This document shows, one piece after another, positions 44,113 through 52,838 of a stretch of 64,000 nt of DNA; position 1 is the first letter of the stretch, and the number at the start of each line of letters is the position of its first letter. Source of the stretch: Pyxidicoccus caerfyrddinensis (lineage in GTDB: Bacteria; Myxococcota; Myxococcia; Myxococcales; Myxococcaceae); assembly GCF_010894405.1 (NCBI RefSeq), contig NZ_JAAIYA010000023.1, forward strand, positions 124,001 through 188,000. Reading direction: 5' to 3'. Under the pieces are notes generated by a model. That model saw only the letters and a program-made list of their open reading frames with translations, did no database searches and was not told the origin of the DNA. Position numbers and translations under genes: made by a program.

Positions 44113-45435
44113 ATGCTCTCTCGGACACAGCGGTGTCTCGCGTCGCTCGCTCTCATCGGTGTCTGCTTCACGGGCTCGGCCTGTGACAACGGTGACGAGC
44201 CAGACCCGCCAGACCTGCCCGGCAACATGCCTCCCAAGCTCACCGGCCCCACCGCGCAGGTCGCGCGGGTGGCTCCTGGCGACACCGTCGCACTGACGCT
44301 CGAAGCCACGGACCCGGAATCCGACGCGCTCACCTACGCCTGGCGCCAGATACCCGCCGAACCCTCCGGTACCTTCAGCAGCACCACCGAGAAGAGCCCC
44401 CGCTGGACGGCGCCCACGGTGAGCGAGCCGCGGTCGTTCACGCTGGAAGTGACGGTGAAGGATGCCAAGGGCGCAACCTCCTTGGGACGGGTGTCGGTTT
44501 CGGTGGTGCCGCCAGCCGTCCCCGGCAACACCGCTCCGACCCTGACGGAGCGCCCGTCCGCGACGCCGTCCACCGTGGCGCGCAAGGAGGCCACCACCCT
44601 CGCCGTCACCGCCACGGATGGGGACGGAGACTCGCTCACCTATTCGTGGGAACAGACGTCGCCCGCCTCTCCCGCGGGCACGTTCAGCAGCACGTCGGCG
44701 GCAAGGCCCACGTGGACGGCGCCCGACGTGCGCACCAGTGGCACCTTCACGTTGCGCGTCACCGTCTCCGACGGCCGGGGCGGCAGTGTGCAGGACACCG
44801 TCGCCGTGAGCGTGCAGGCGGTGAACCAGCCGCCGGACGTGTCCGCCAATATCACCGCGCCAGAAACGCTGACCGCGGGCACCATCGGCACCTTCTCGCT
44901 TTCGGCGACCGACCCGGACGGAGACACCCTCACCTATTCCTGGCAGCAAGATGAACCCGCTCTTCATCAGGGTACCTGGGTGGGTGACCGCACCCTCGCC
45001 AGCGCGGAGTGGTACTCGCCGGTGATACCGGGGCCTGTGTATTTCACCCTGAGCGTCAGAGTCACGGATGGGCGCAGCGACCCGGTGGCCCGGAACGTGA
45101 GGTTTTCAGTGACGGTGCCGCGCTACGGCACCGACATCCAGCCCATCTGGCGCGATGCGGGCTGCACGGGGTGCCACCCCTCCAACGGCTACCTCACCCT
45201 GACGGCGGGTGACAGCTACAGCAGCCTGGTCAACTCCTATGCGAACGTCGCCGCCTGCAACACCCTCAGGCGGGTCGCCCCGTTGGAGCCCGACAACTCG
45301 GTGCTGGTCCGCAAGCTGGAGGGCACGACGTGCGGCAGCCGGATGCCGCGCAACAACCCGACGTACTTCGACCAGAATCCCGGTCTCCTCGTGCGGGTGC
45401 GCTCGTGGATCGCCGCGGGCGCGTTCAACGACTGA
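44113..45435 (+). CDS. Lipoprotein with PKD/cadherin-like repeats and a C-terminal CxxCH heme site
   Basis: A 440-residue lipoprotein (SAC, Cys24). Three Ig-like modules follow, each with a DPdgD.LtYsW motif: TDPESDALTYAWRQ, TDGDGDSLTYSWEQ and TDPDGDTLTYSWQQ. The last ~110 residues contain PIWRDAGCTGCHPSNGYLTL, a single covalent-heme motif, with two more cysteines and SRMPRNNP typical of cytochrome-c-like domains in myxobacterial surface proteins. It may serve in extracellular electron transfer or binding. It is divergent from the LVIVD gene. Confidence 0.85.
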   Translation: MLSRTQRCLASLALIGVCFTGSACDNGDEPDPPDLPGNMPPKLTGPTAQVARVAPGDTVALTLEATDPESDALTYAWRQIPAEPSGTFSSTTEKSPRWTAPTVSEPRSFTLEVTVKDAKGATSLGRVSVSVVPPAVPGNTAPTLTERPSATPSTVARKEATTLAVTATDGDGDSLTYSWEQTSPASPAGTFSSTSAARPTWTAPDVRTSGTFTLRVTVSDGRGGSVQDTVAVSVQAVNQPPDVSANITAPETLTAGTIGTFSLSATDPDGDTLTYSWQQDEPALHQGTWVGDRTLASAEWYSPVIPGPVYFTLSVRVTDGRSDPVARNVRFSVTVPRYGTDIQPIWRDAGCTGCHPSNGYLTLTAGDSYSSLVNSYANVAACNTLRRVAPLEPDNSVLVRKLEGTTCGSRMPRNNPTYFDQNPGLLVRVRSWIAAGAFND

Positions 45436-45483
45436 TTCGACTCGCCGGAAGCCGCGCCAGGGGCCCCCTCGGGGCGGCGGACT

Positions 45484-45507
45484 CGCGGAATGAACGTTCC
45501 TTCCGCG
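45484..45507. promoter_or_regulatory. Palindrome GGAAnGAACGTTCCTTCC, site B
   Basis: CGCGGAA-TGAACGTTCC-TTCCGCG; the outer arms are perfect and extend the 18-bp core to 24 bp. It lies ~50 bp after the heme lipoprotein stop codon, in the 249-bp gap before the DUF952 gene. It has no T-run, so it is not an obvious terminator. Confidence 0.5.
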
Positions 45508-45684
45508 GTCCCCTGCCCCCGAGGCGCGCGCCACCTGTGCGCGCGTCGTGCGGTGGGCCGCCTCGCCGGACGAGGCGATGCTGCTGGTCAAGCTGGGACT
45601 GGCCAGGCTGCCGCCCGCCGCCGCGGCGCAGGTGCCCGCGATGGATGCTCCTGCCTCCCCCTCGTTGAGTGGCATCATGCCGGC

Positions 45685-46068
45685 ATGAGCGCCCAAGCCA
45701 GCCCGCCCGAATCCGTCACCTCCATCTACACGCTGGTGCGTGGCGAGGATTGGCGGGCGGCCGAAGCCGTGGGCGAGTACCGCGGCAGCGCCGATGATCA
45801 GCGTGACGGCTTCCTGCATTTCTCCACCGCCGCGCAGGTGCGCGCCAGCGCCGCCAGACATCGCGCCGGAGAGCCGGACCTGTTCCTGGTCGAGGTGGAC
45901 GTCGCCGCGCTCGGAGACGCCCTGCGCTGGGAACCGGCTGCCAGCGGCTCCCGCCCCGGCCTGTTCCCGCACCTCCATGGCTCGCTCCCCCTCGGAGCGG
46001 TGCGGAGCGTCACGAAGCTGGGGTTGAACCCGGATGGGACGCACGCCTTTCCGGTCTCGATCGCCTGA
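45685..46068 (+). CDS. DUF952-family protein
   Basis: A 127-residue protein with IYTLVRGEDWRAAEAVGEYR, DGFLHFSTAAQVRASAAR and FPHLHGSLPLGAVRSVTKL, matching the DUF952 family, whose fold is related to ADP-ribosyl cyclase/glutathione-S-transferase-like enzymes of unknown function. The start at 45685 avoids a Pro/Arg-rich upstream frame that looks non-coding. Monocistronic. Confidence 0.85.
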   Translation: MSAQASPPESVTSIYTLVRGEDWRAAEAVGEYRGSADDQRDGFLHFSTAAQVRASAARHRAGEPDLFLVEVDVAALGDALRWEPAASGSRPGLFPHLHGSLPLGAVRSVTKLGLNPDGTHAFPVSIA

Positions 46069-46100
46069 CGGACCTCGGGGCTGGAGATACGGAAATGGAA

Positions 46101-46679
46101 TCAAGCCTTCGCCTTGACTACCAAAGAGAGGGGTTGGCGGGAGGCGCGTCCTCCAAGAAAGGCGTCACCATCGATAGGGTACCAACCGTCCTTACGATAG
46201 GTGGCGGACAGCGAGACGAGCTTGTTGACGAGCGTGGGGTGACGCAACGCCAGCTGCAGTGCCACCCCTCCACCCTGGGAGTAGCCCATCACATCCGCGC
46301 GCTCCACCTTCAGGGCCCGCAGCAATGCCGCAGCGTCATCGCCGAACTGCTCGTAAGACATCTTCCGCGACGTGTCCGCGGTTCGACCGTGGCCCTGTTG
46401 ATCAAAGACAATCACCGAGCGCTTCGCAGCGAAGGCCGCCACCCAGGGCTTCATTGAGTCGGTGGATAGGAAAGCCCCAGGAATCAACAGCAACGGAGCC
46501 GTCTTGGACTTGCCCAGCTCTCCGTACACTTCGTAGTAGAGCTTCAAGCCGTTGATGGGCAGATGGCCACTGCGTGAAGGGCTCGGTCCTTGCGGCTTGG
46601 ACGGTGGAGGCGACGACTCCTCAGCCCACGCCGTCACCCCGATGGCAACAAGCCCCATCACCACCATTCGTCGAAACAT
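46101..46679 (-). pseudogene. Exported alpha/beta hydrolase, C-terminally truncated
   Basis: A 192-residue product with a signal peptide (MVVMGLVAIGVTAWA), oxyanion region LLLIPGAFLSTDSM, FDQQGHGRTADTS and the nucleophile elbow VMGYSQGGGVALQLAL (Ser). A full-length relative would be ~290-330 residues and carry the catalytic Asp and His after this point. Here the frame ends at KDGWYPIDGDAFLGGRASRQ plus ~11 residues, so both are missing. It is probably a truncated, inactive gene. Confidence 0.7.
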
Positions 46680-46811
46680 CCGGCTGGCCTCCTCGAAAGA
46701 GAGCGCCGCTTATGCCCCAGCAGACACGGAGCGTCGACGACTCACTTCTGCGATGTGGAGCACTTCACATCCAAGGCAATCGGGTAAAAGACAGCGCTCG
46801 AGGAGACGTGC

Positions 46812-47603
46812 ATGCCGAAGAAGATGACGCTGTCCCAGGTGATGAAGCAGCTCGAGGATCAGGGCAACGAGAAGGTGCGCCAGCGCTACGTGCGCGATGG
46901 CGTGGGGGACAACGTTTTCGGCGTGCTGCTCGGCAAGATCCGTGGCCTCGCAGAGGCGCTCGGGACGAACCACGGGCTCGGCATGGAGCTGTGGGCGACG
47001 GGCAACTACGAGGCGCGCATCCTCGCGTGCATGCTGCTCGAGCCCGCGGCGCTCACCGAGAAGGAGGCGCGCGCGCTCCTCGAGCCGCTCTCGAACCCGA
47101 CCCTGGTCGACGAGCTCGTCGGGCGCGTGCTCGTGCATGCGCCCATCGCCGAGGCGCTGCAGGTGCGGTGGATGGACGGCAGCAAGGAGCTTCCCCGCCG
47201 CGCCGGGTGGAAGCTCCTCGCCGGGCGCATCGCGCGCGGGCTCGCGAAGGACTTCGACGTCCGCGCGACGCTCGCGCGCATCGAGCGTGAGCTGCCGACC
47301 GCACCGTACCGGGTGAAGGAGGGCATCAACTTCTGCCTCGTCTGGGTCGGCATCCACCTGCCCGCGTACACCAAGGAGGCCATCGCCATCGGCGAGCGCC
47401 TCGGCCGCTGGGACCCGAGACCAATCCCGAAGGGCTGCACGTCGAGCTACGCGCCGGAGTGGATCGCAGCGTCGCTCGCGCTGCGTCGAGGCGAGAAGAC
47501 CGAGGCACGAAAGGCGATGGAGGCGGCCGCAAAGGCGAAGGCCGCTCCGGTCAGGAAGAAGCGCGCCGGGAAGAGGCCCTCTGCCCGGAAGGGGGCGCGC
47601 TGA
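46812..47603 (+). CDS. DNA alkylation repair (AlkD/HEAT-like) protein
   Basis: A 263-residue protein of the DNA-alkylation-repair family: MKQLEDQGNEKVRQRYVRDG, ALGTNHGLGMELWATGNYEA and RILACMLLEP lie in the HEAT-repeat N-terminal half. The C-terminus is a Lys/Arg/Ala-rich tail (AAKAKAAPVRKKRAGKRPSA) suited to DNA contact. AlkD-type enzymes remove bulky alkylated bases, but several family members lack activity. GGAGA lies upstream of the ATG. Divergent from the hydrolase remnant. Confidence 0.8.
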   Translation: MPKKMTLSQVMKQLEDQGNEKVRQRYVRDGVGDNVFGVLLGKIRGLAEALGTNHGLGMELWATGNYEARILACMLLEPAALTEKEARALLEPLSNPTLVDELVGRVLVHAPIAEALQVRWMDGSKELPRRAGWKLLAGRIARGLAKDFDVRATLARIERELPTAPYRVKEGINFCLVWVGIHLPAYTKEAIAIGERLGRWDPRPIPKGCTSSYAPEWIAASLALRRGEKTEARKAMEAAAKAKAAPVRKKRAGKRPSARKGAR

Positions 47604-47812
47604 CATCGCGCGCCAGGCTCGGCAGGACTTCGGCCTGCTCAAATGCGATGGCCGTATGCGGAGAGGCGGAGGAGGGGACAACACCCGATGCTCCCGCGTG
47701 GTCCGAGAAGCAACAGGCGGGTCGGGTGGGCGCCGCGAAAATAGGGGGTGCCACTTTTCGCCGCTGCTCCGGTCCTGGGAGCGATGTGACGCATTTTTCC
47801 CGGAGCCACCCG

Positions 47813-49195
47813 ATGAGACCCACCTCCAGATGCCCAGGCCGCGCGTGGGCGCTGCCCCTGTCCTGCCTGCTGGCCCTCTTCTTCCTCACGCCCACGGTCC
47901 AGGCCTCGACGCTGATGTCCCTGGATGTGCCATCGCTGACGCGGGGCTCGGACCTGGTGGTCCGGGGCCGGGTGGTGCGCGCCTCGAGCCGCTGGCTCCC
48001 AGGGACGGGGCGCATCGTCACGGACGTGGAGCTCGCGGTGGACGAGACGCTGATGGGGGCCGTGGCGCGAGACGCACTGTCCATCGTCCAGCCCGGAGGC
48101 ACCGTGGGCGGGGTCCGCCAGCAGGTCAGCGGCGCCGCGGGGCTCTGGCCCGGTGAGGAGGTGGTCCTCTTCCTCGTGCGCGGCCTCGACGGGCTCCAGG
48201 TGGTGGGGCTGTCCCAGGGACGCTTCCGGGTCGTCCGCGCGGCGGACGGAGAGGGCCTGCTCGGCACCGCGGTGCTCCCCGAGGGCCTGACGCTGCTGGA
48301 CCCGCTGTCGCTCCAGCCGGTGTCCGGAGCGTCGAGGACGCTGGACCTCCAGGTGCTCCGGGCCCAGGTGCGCGTGGCGGGCGGGGGCACCGTGCCCTCC
48401 CAGGTCCGCTCCGCGGGGACACAGGAGGAGTCCGCTCCGGAGTCGGAGCCCGTGACGCCGCCGGGCTACAACCGGACTCGTACGCCACCAGACGACGGGG
48501 CCAGCGAGGGCCACTGTCTGTGGTGGACCGAGAACAGCACGCTCACCTTCCACCCGCAGCAGTGCATGCCCACCGAACCGGACTGCACGGCGCGGCAGGC
48601 CGCGACGGGCCTCGCGCTGAAGAGCTGGGATGACGTCCTGGTGTCGTGCGGCAGCCTCCGCGTCATCGAGGGCGCCGCCACGGCCTCGCGCGAGGTGGGC
48701 TACTCGCGCAGCGGCCCCAACGAGAACGTCATCCTCCTGCGGGAGGGGGCTTGCACCTCGCCAGCCCAGACCGACTGCTGGGCGCACGCGCCGGAGACGG
48801 TGGCGCTGACGACGGTGACCTTCGAGCAGCGCACGGGGCGGGTGCTCGACGCGGACATCGAGCTCAACGCGGTGTTCTTCTCGTCGGCCCCCACCCAGGA
48901 CCTCCAGGGCACGCTGACGCACGAGCTGGGACATGCGCTCGGCCTGGACCACACGTCCGACCCGGACTCGACGATGTATCCCACCCCGGCCTCGGGAACG
49001 GCGACGCGGACCCTCGATGACGACTCGCGGCAGGCCATGTGTGACATCTACCCGCCAGGAGCCCCCGCCCAGGACTGCATCGAGGAGGAAGAAGACCCTC
49101 ACGGATGCAGCAACTCAGTGGCTGGAGCGACACCCGTGATATCCGGTCTGCTGGCCCTGCTGGTGCTGTTGCGCCAGCGTGCCCGACGCGGATGA
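47813..49195 (+). CDS. Secreted matrixin-like zinc metalloprotease with C-terminal membrane anchor
   Basis: A 460-residue exported protease. A signal peptide ending TVQA is followed by an N-terminal beta domain (residues ~30-190) and then the catalytic domain with LTHELGHALGLDHTSDPDS-TM, the HExxHxxGxxH zinc motif and Met-turn. The C-terminus (DPHGCSNSVAGATPVISGLL, hydrophobic span, RQRARRG) has the Cys plus transmembrane plus Arg layout of myxobacterial sorting tags. The start at 47813 has GGAG upstream; the longer frame has no signal peptide. First of five same-strand genes. Confidence 0.87.
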   Translation: MRPTSRCPGRAWALPLSCLLALFFLTPTVQASTLMSLDVPSLTRGSDLVVRGRVVRASSRWLPGTGRIVTDVELAVDETLMGAVARDALSIVQPGGTVGGVRQQVSGAAGLWPGEEVVLFLVRGLDGLQVVGLSQGRFRVVRAADGEGLLGTAVLPEGLTLLDPLSLQPVSGASRTLDLQVLRAQVRVAGGGTVPSQVRSAGTQEESAPESEPVTPPGYNRTRTPPDDGASEGHCLWWTENSTLTFHPQQCMPTEPDCTARQAATGLALKSWDDVLVSCGSLRVIEGAATASREVGYSRSGPNENVILLREGACTSPAQTDCWAHAPETVALTTVTFEQRTGRVLDADIELNAVFFSSAPTQDLQGTLTHELGHALGLDHTSDPDSTMYPTPASGTATRTLDDDSRQAMCDIYPPGAPAQDCIEEEEDPHGCSNSVAGATPVISGLLALLVLLRQRARRG

Positions 49196-49217
49196 CCCCC
49201 TGAACGGAGAACGTCTC

Positions 49218-49904
49218 ATGCGCCATCCCCACGCTCCCGTGCCACTGCTCGCCCTCGGACTGTCCCTCGCCGGGAGCTCGCTGGGAGGGTGTTCCGGCGA
49301 GTACGGGCTCGCGGATGAGACGTACCCCGTCGAGCCCGTGGCCATCCTGGAAGGGGAGCTGCGCGCGGAGCTTGGCAGTGGGCAGGGGCCCACGGCGATG
49401 GCCCTCGCGTGGGCGCCGGACCTCGCCGCCACGGAGCGGCTCGCCGCGCTGCTGCGGGAGGGTGGCACCGCGTGTGGGGTGGAGCAGGGCGCCATCGTGC
49501 AGCCGCTGTCCTTCCAGCCGCACTTCCCCTCCAGCTTCGTGCTGCCCCTGGACACCACGCCGGCTCCGGCCGTCCAGCATCCGCTGGGGCCGCTCGGTGG
49601 AGCGGGCCGCGTCGCGCTGGGCCATGTCGTGTCGTTCCTGGACCGGAACCGGAACGGGGCGCTGGACGTGGGAGCGGAGCGCGTGCTCGCCACGTCGCTC
49701 GACTCGGGGTTGGCGGTGCTCTTCCTGGATGGTGCGCCCCCTGGCGAGCGCACGGGGACGTGGAGCGCGTGGCCGCGCGAGCTGCCCCAGGGATTCAGCT
49801 TCCTGGGGGCGCGCTCGACAGAGGGCGGGGCACGCGAGCTCACCGTGCTGCCGGCGCAGACCACCTCGCTGTCACTGGAGGCTTCGCGGCACGTATGCCC
49901 GTGA
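49218..49904 (+). CDS. Lipoprotein in the protease-sigma-caspase operon
   Basis: A 228-residue lipoprotein (LGGC, Cys25) with GGAGAACG upstream. The mature protein is beta-rich with only two further cysteines besides the lipid one, and includes VVSFLDRNRNGALDVGAERV, an EF-hand-like acidic loop. No family recognised. It starts 22 bp after the protease and ends 8 bp before the sigma-factor ATG. Confidence 0.72.
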   Translation: MRHPHAPVPLLALGLSLAGSSLGGCSGEYGLADETYPVEPVAILEGELRAELGSGQGPTAMALAWAPDLAATERLAALLREGGTACGVEQGAIVQPLSFQPHFPSSFVLPLDTTPAPAVQHPLGPLGGAGRVALGHVVSFLDRNRNGALDVGAERVLATSLDSGLAVLFLDGAPPGERTGTWSAWPRELPQGFSFLGARSTEGGARELTVLPAQTTSLSLEASRHVCP

Positions 49905-49912
49905 GCAGGTGA

Positions 49913-50413
49913 ATGGAAGCGGCGACGCTGGAGCAGTGGTACGCGCTGTACGGCTACGCCGTGCACCGACGCTGCGTCCGCCTCCTCCAGTCCGAGGCCG
50001 AGGCGGACGATGCGCTGCACGAGGTCTTCCTGCGTGCCTGGCGCTACGCCCACACGCTCGAGGGCGAGGAGCCGCTGCCGTGGCTGTATCGCATCGCGGA
50101 CCGGCACTGCGTGGACCTGCTGCGCCAACGCGCGCGCCACGTGTCCACCGAGGAGGTCCGCGCTCCCGCTGTCGACGAGCCCGTCGCTCCGGGTTCCTCC
50201 GAACAACTCCACCTGTTCGGGCAGGTGCTCGCGGCCTGCAAGGACCCCGTGCGCGATGCGGCGGTGCTCTACTATCTGGATGAGCTGACCCAGGACGAGG
50301 TAGCGGAGAGCCTCGGCTGCTCGCGCAAGACGGTGAAGGAGCGGCTGGCCCGCTTCAAGGCCGTGGGGCTCCAGCTGCTGACGGGTGGCCGGAGAAAGCG
50401 AGGCACGGGATGA
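49913..50413 (+). CDS. ECF-type RNA polymerase sigma factor
   Basis: A 166-residue sigma-70-family factor. Region 2 is seen in SEAEADDALHEVFLRAWRYA (DDALHEVFLRAW box) and LPWLYRIADRHCVDLLRQRA; region 4 in LDELTQDEVAESLGCSRKTV-KERL. The ATG is preceded by AGGTGA. It overlaps the anti-sigma gene by 4 bp, the usual sigma/anti-sigma coupling, and probably controls its own operon, including the protease and caspase genes. Confidence 0.92.
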   Translation: MEAATLEQWYALYGYAVHRRCVRLLQSEAEADDALHEVFLRAWRYAHTLEGEEPLPWLYRIADRHCVDLLRQRARHVSTEEVRAPAVDEPVAPGSSEQLHLFGQVLAACKDPVRDAAVLYYLDELTQDEVAESLGCSRKTVKERLARFKAVGLQLLTGGRRKRGTG

Positions 50414-51216
50414 ACGACTTCGAGTCCCTCCGCGCCTCGCGCGAGGCGGGACACCCCTCGGCCCAGGCGCTGGAGGTGCTGGCCTTTGCGCCGCCCGGTG
50501 GGGGCTCGCAAGCACCGGACGTGGAGGCGCACGTGCGCGGCTGCGAGTCCTGCCAGGCGCGGGTGTCGCTCTTGCGCGAGGAGCGGGCCCGGTTCCTCCA
50601 GGCCCGGCCGGCGCGAGCCTTTTCGGCCCGGGTGCTGGAGTCGGCGCGTCGCCCTTCGGTGTGGGAGCGATATCGGCTGTGGCTGTTCGGGACGCTCCCC
50701 GTGGCGGTGGCCGCCGCGGTGGCGGTGGTGCTGCTGGTGAGTCCGGGAATGAGGTCCGGGAACGGAGACCGGCCCCAGGTCACCTTCAAGGGGGCGACAC
50801 CGGTGCGTCTCGAGGTGCTCGTGAGCCGGGAGGGGCAGCCCGCCGCGCCGTTCCGTCCTGGCGACGTGCTTCGGGCCGGGGACGTGCTGCGCTTCCGGTC
50901 GTTCGTTCCCGAGGCGGGCCATGTCTTCATCGCCAACATCGACGACGCGGGGCAGGTCACGACGTACTTCCCCGCGAGCGGCGCACGCAGCGTGCCCGTG
51001 GAGGCAGGGGAGCAGGTGCTTCCGGGAAGCGTCACGCTGGACGACTGGACGGGAGATGAGCGCATCACCCTGTTCTTCAGCCCGGAGCCCTTGGAAGCGC
51101 GGGAGGTGGAGGCGGCGCTGCGCCGGGCCTTCGAGCGGGCCGGGGGGCTGGACTTCGAGGCCCCCGAGTTGCCGGGGCACTCCGTGTCGCACGTGCACCG
51201 GAAGGAGTCGCGGTGA
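50410..51216 (+). CDS. Anti-sigma factor with ZAS-type zinc site, one TM helix and DUF4384 domain
   Basis: A 268-residue membrane protein. The N-terminal zinc-binding anti-sigma motif is HVRGCESCQAR (HxxxCxxC, residues ~39-49). A single transmembrane helix (FGTLPVAVAAAVAVVLLV, ~96-114) leads to a periplasmic DUF4384-like beta domain (VLRAGDVLRFRSFVPEAGHV, then FIANIDDAGQVTTYFP). It should hold the ECF sigma factor at the membrane until a periplasmic signal releases it. It overlaps both neighbours by 4 bp. Confidence 0.88.
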   Translation: MNDFESLRASREAGHPSAQALEVLAFAPPGGGSQAPDVEAHVRGCESCQARVSLLREERARFLQARPARAFSARVLESARRPSVWERYRLWLFGTLPVAVAAAVAVVLLVSPGMRSGNGDRPQVTFKGATPVRLEVLVSREGQPAAPFRPGDVLRAGDVLRFRSFVPEAGHVFIANIDDAGQVTTYFPASGARSVPVEAGEQVLPGSVTLDDWTGDERITLFFSPEPLEAREVEAALRRAFERAGGLDFEAPELPGHSVSHVHRKESR

Positions 51217-52835
51217 GGTGGGGGGCACTGCTGGGGTTGGTGCTGAGCGTCGGAGCGGCAGCCGCGCCGGCGGCGCCACGTGGAATGAACGTTCCTTCCA
51301 ACGACTGGGGACCGGGAGAGGAACAGCGGGTGGCGGTGGTGGTGGGCAGTGACGAAGGGCTGCCTGGAGAGACCCCGCTGGAGTACGCGGAGGCGGACGC
51401 GAGACGCTTCCACCAACTGCTCCTGCATGCGGGGAAGGTCGCTCCCGAGCACGCCTTCCTGGTGACGGAAGGTGGCGCGGACGGTGTCCGGCTCGCGCTG
51501 GCCCGCGCACGTGAGTTGCTGGCCCGTGCGCGGCCGAAGCGGCCCGGAGCGCTGGTGTTCTACGTCTCCGCTCATGCGGACGCCGAGGCACTGCACCTGG
51601 CGGGGACGCGCCTGCCCCTGGCCGAGCTGAAGCAGTTGCTCGCGGACATGCCGGCCACGCTGCGCCTCGCCCTCGTCGACGCATGCCGGACGCCTGTCAT
51701 CACCCGGGCGAAGGGCGGGACGCCGAGCGCCGCCGAGGTCGCCGTCCGCCTGGAGGCGCCGTCCGAGGTGGAGGGCACGGTGCTGTTGATGGCCGCATCG
51801 GACGGCGAGCCCGCCCAGGAGTGGGCCTCGCTGCGTGGCGCGCTCTTCACCCATCACGTGCTGGGGGGCCTGCGTGGACTTGCGGACGTGAATGAAGATG
51901 GGGCCGTCACCCTCGCGGAGCTGTACTCGCATGCCTGGCGCCACACGCTCGCCAGCTCCACGCAGTCGGGCGCCGGAGCGCAGCACCCGAGCTTCGACAT
52001 CCACCTGAGTGGCTGGGGCGAGTGGGTGCTGGCGCGTCCGGAGGGACTGGGTGCCAGCCTGGTGCTGGGAGAGGACGTGGAAGGGAGCCTCTGGGTGGCG
52101 GACCACGAGCAGGAGCTGGTGGCGGAGATCCGCAAGGCCCGAGGCACCTCCACCCGGCTGGCGGTGCGGCCCGGCCGCTACCGGGTGGTGCGTCCGGACG
52201 GCATGTTCGCGGAAGCAGCGGACGTGCTGCTGGGCTGGCGGGCGGAGCGGGTGCTGACGCGCTCCGACTTCCTGCGTGTGCCCGGCCAGCGTGCTCGGCT
52301 GAGAGGAGGTGCACCGCTGGCGCTGCGTCCCTGGGAGGCGAGCGTGGGCTACGCGGTGTCCTCCGGCTCGCTGCAAGGACTGGGGGCCGCGCACTTCGGC
52401 GAGGTGGGCCTGCGGCACCGGTGGTCGCGGACGGTGGTGCGCGCCCGGCTGGGGCTCACTCGCGCTGGCATGGAGCGCGAGTCCTTCTCCCTGTCCCAGA
52501 CGGAGCTGCAGGTCGCCCTGGGGGGAGGGCTGTCGTTCCCCGCGGGGCCGGTGGAGCTGACCGCGGGAGCCGAGGCCCGGGCCACGTGGGTGTGGCAGTC
52601 CCTGCGGCGCGTGGACGAGGAACAGGCAGGACGCATCTTCGGCGTCGGAGAGGCAGGGCGCTGGGGCATCATCCCGGGCCTGGGGCCATTCGTGGCGGCG
52701 ACGTACCCGCTGGCGGAGCGCCTCCAGCTCGGACTGGAAGGCGCCGCGGGTGTCACGCGCGCGCCTCGCTACGACGGAAAGGCCGAGCTCCAGCCTTCCG
52801 TCCAGCTCCGTGCCGCCGTGCACTGGGCGCTCTGA
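51213..52835 (+). CDS. Caspase-like (C14) protease fused to a probable outer-membrane/beta domain
   Basis: A 540-residue exported protein. After a signal peptide (ALLGLVLSVGAAAAPAAP) comes a caspase-fold domain: VAVVVGSDEGLPGETPLEYA, ADARRFHQLLL, ALVFYVSAHADAEAL (catalytic His) and LRLALVDACRTPV (catalytic Cys). The usual SGHG is SAHA, but His and Cys remain. The C-terminal ~170 residues are rich in alternating aromatic/Gly strands (LGLTRAGMERESFSLSQTEL; GLGPFVAATYPLAERLQLGL) and end WAL, like a beta-barrel. A palindrome site falls in codons just after the signal peptide. Last gene of the operon. Confidence 0.85.
   Translation: MRWGALLGLVLSVGAAAAPAAPRGMNVPSNDWGPGEEQRVAVVVGSDEGLPGETPLEYAEADARRFHQLLLHAGKVAPEHAFLVTEGGADGVRLALARARELLARARPKRPGALVFYVSAHADAEALHLAGTRLPLAELKQLLADMPATLRLALVDACRTPVITRAKGGTPSAAEVAVRLEAPSEVEGTVLLMAASDGEPAQEWASLRGALFTHHVLGGLRGLADVNEDGAVTLAELYSHAWRHTLASSTQSGAGAQHPSFDIHLSGWGEWVLARPEGLGASLVLGEDVEGSLWVADHEQELVAEIRKARGTSTRLAVRPGRYRVVRPDGMFAEAADVLLGWRAERVLTRSDFLRVPGQRARLRGGAPLALRPWEASVGYAVSSGSLQGLGAAHFGEVGLRHRWSRTVVRARLGLTRAGMERESFSLSQTELQVALGGGLSFPAGPVELTAGAEARATWVWQSLRRVDEEQAGRIFGVGEAGRWGIIPGLGPFVAATYPLAERLQLGLEGAAGVTRAPRYDGKAELQPSVQLRAAVHWAL
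51282..51299. promoter_or_regulatory. Palindrome GGAAnGAACGTTCCTTCC, site C (within caspase gene)
   Basis: Same 18-bp core as site B (GGAATGAACGTTCCTTCC), here inside codons 24-29 of the caspase-like gene, right after its signal peptide. Its presence in coding sequence suggests an inserted small palindromic element as much as an operator. Confidence 0.45.
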
Positions 52836-52838
52836 GCC

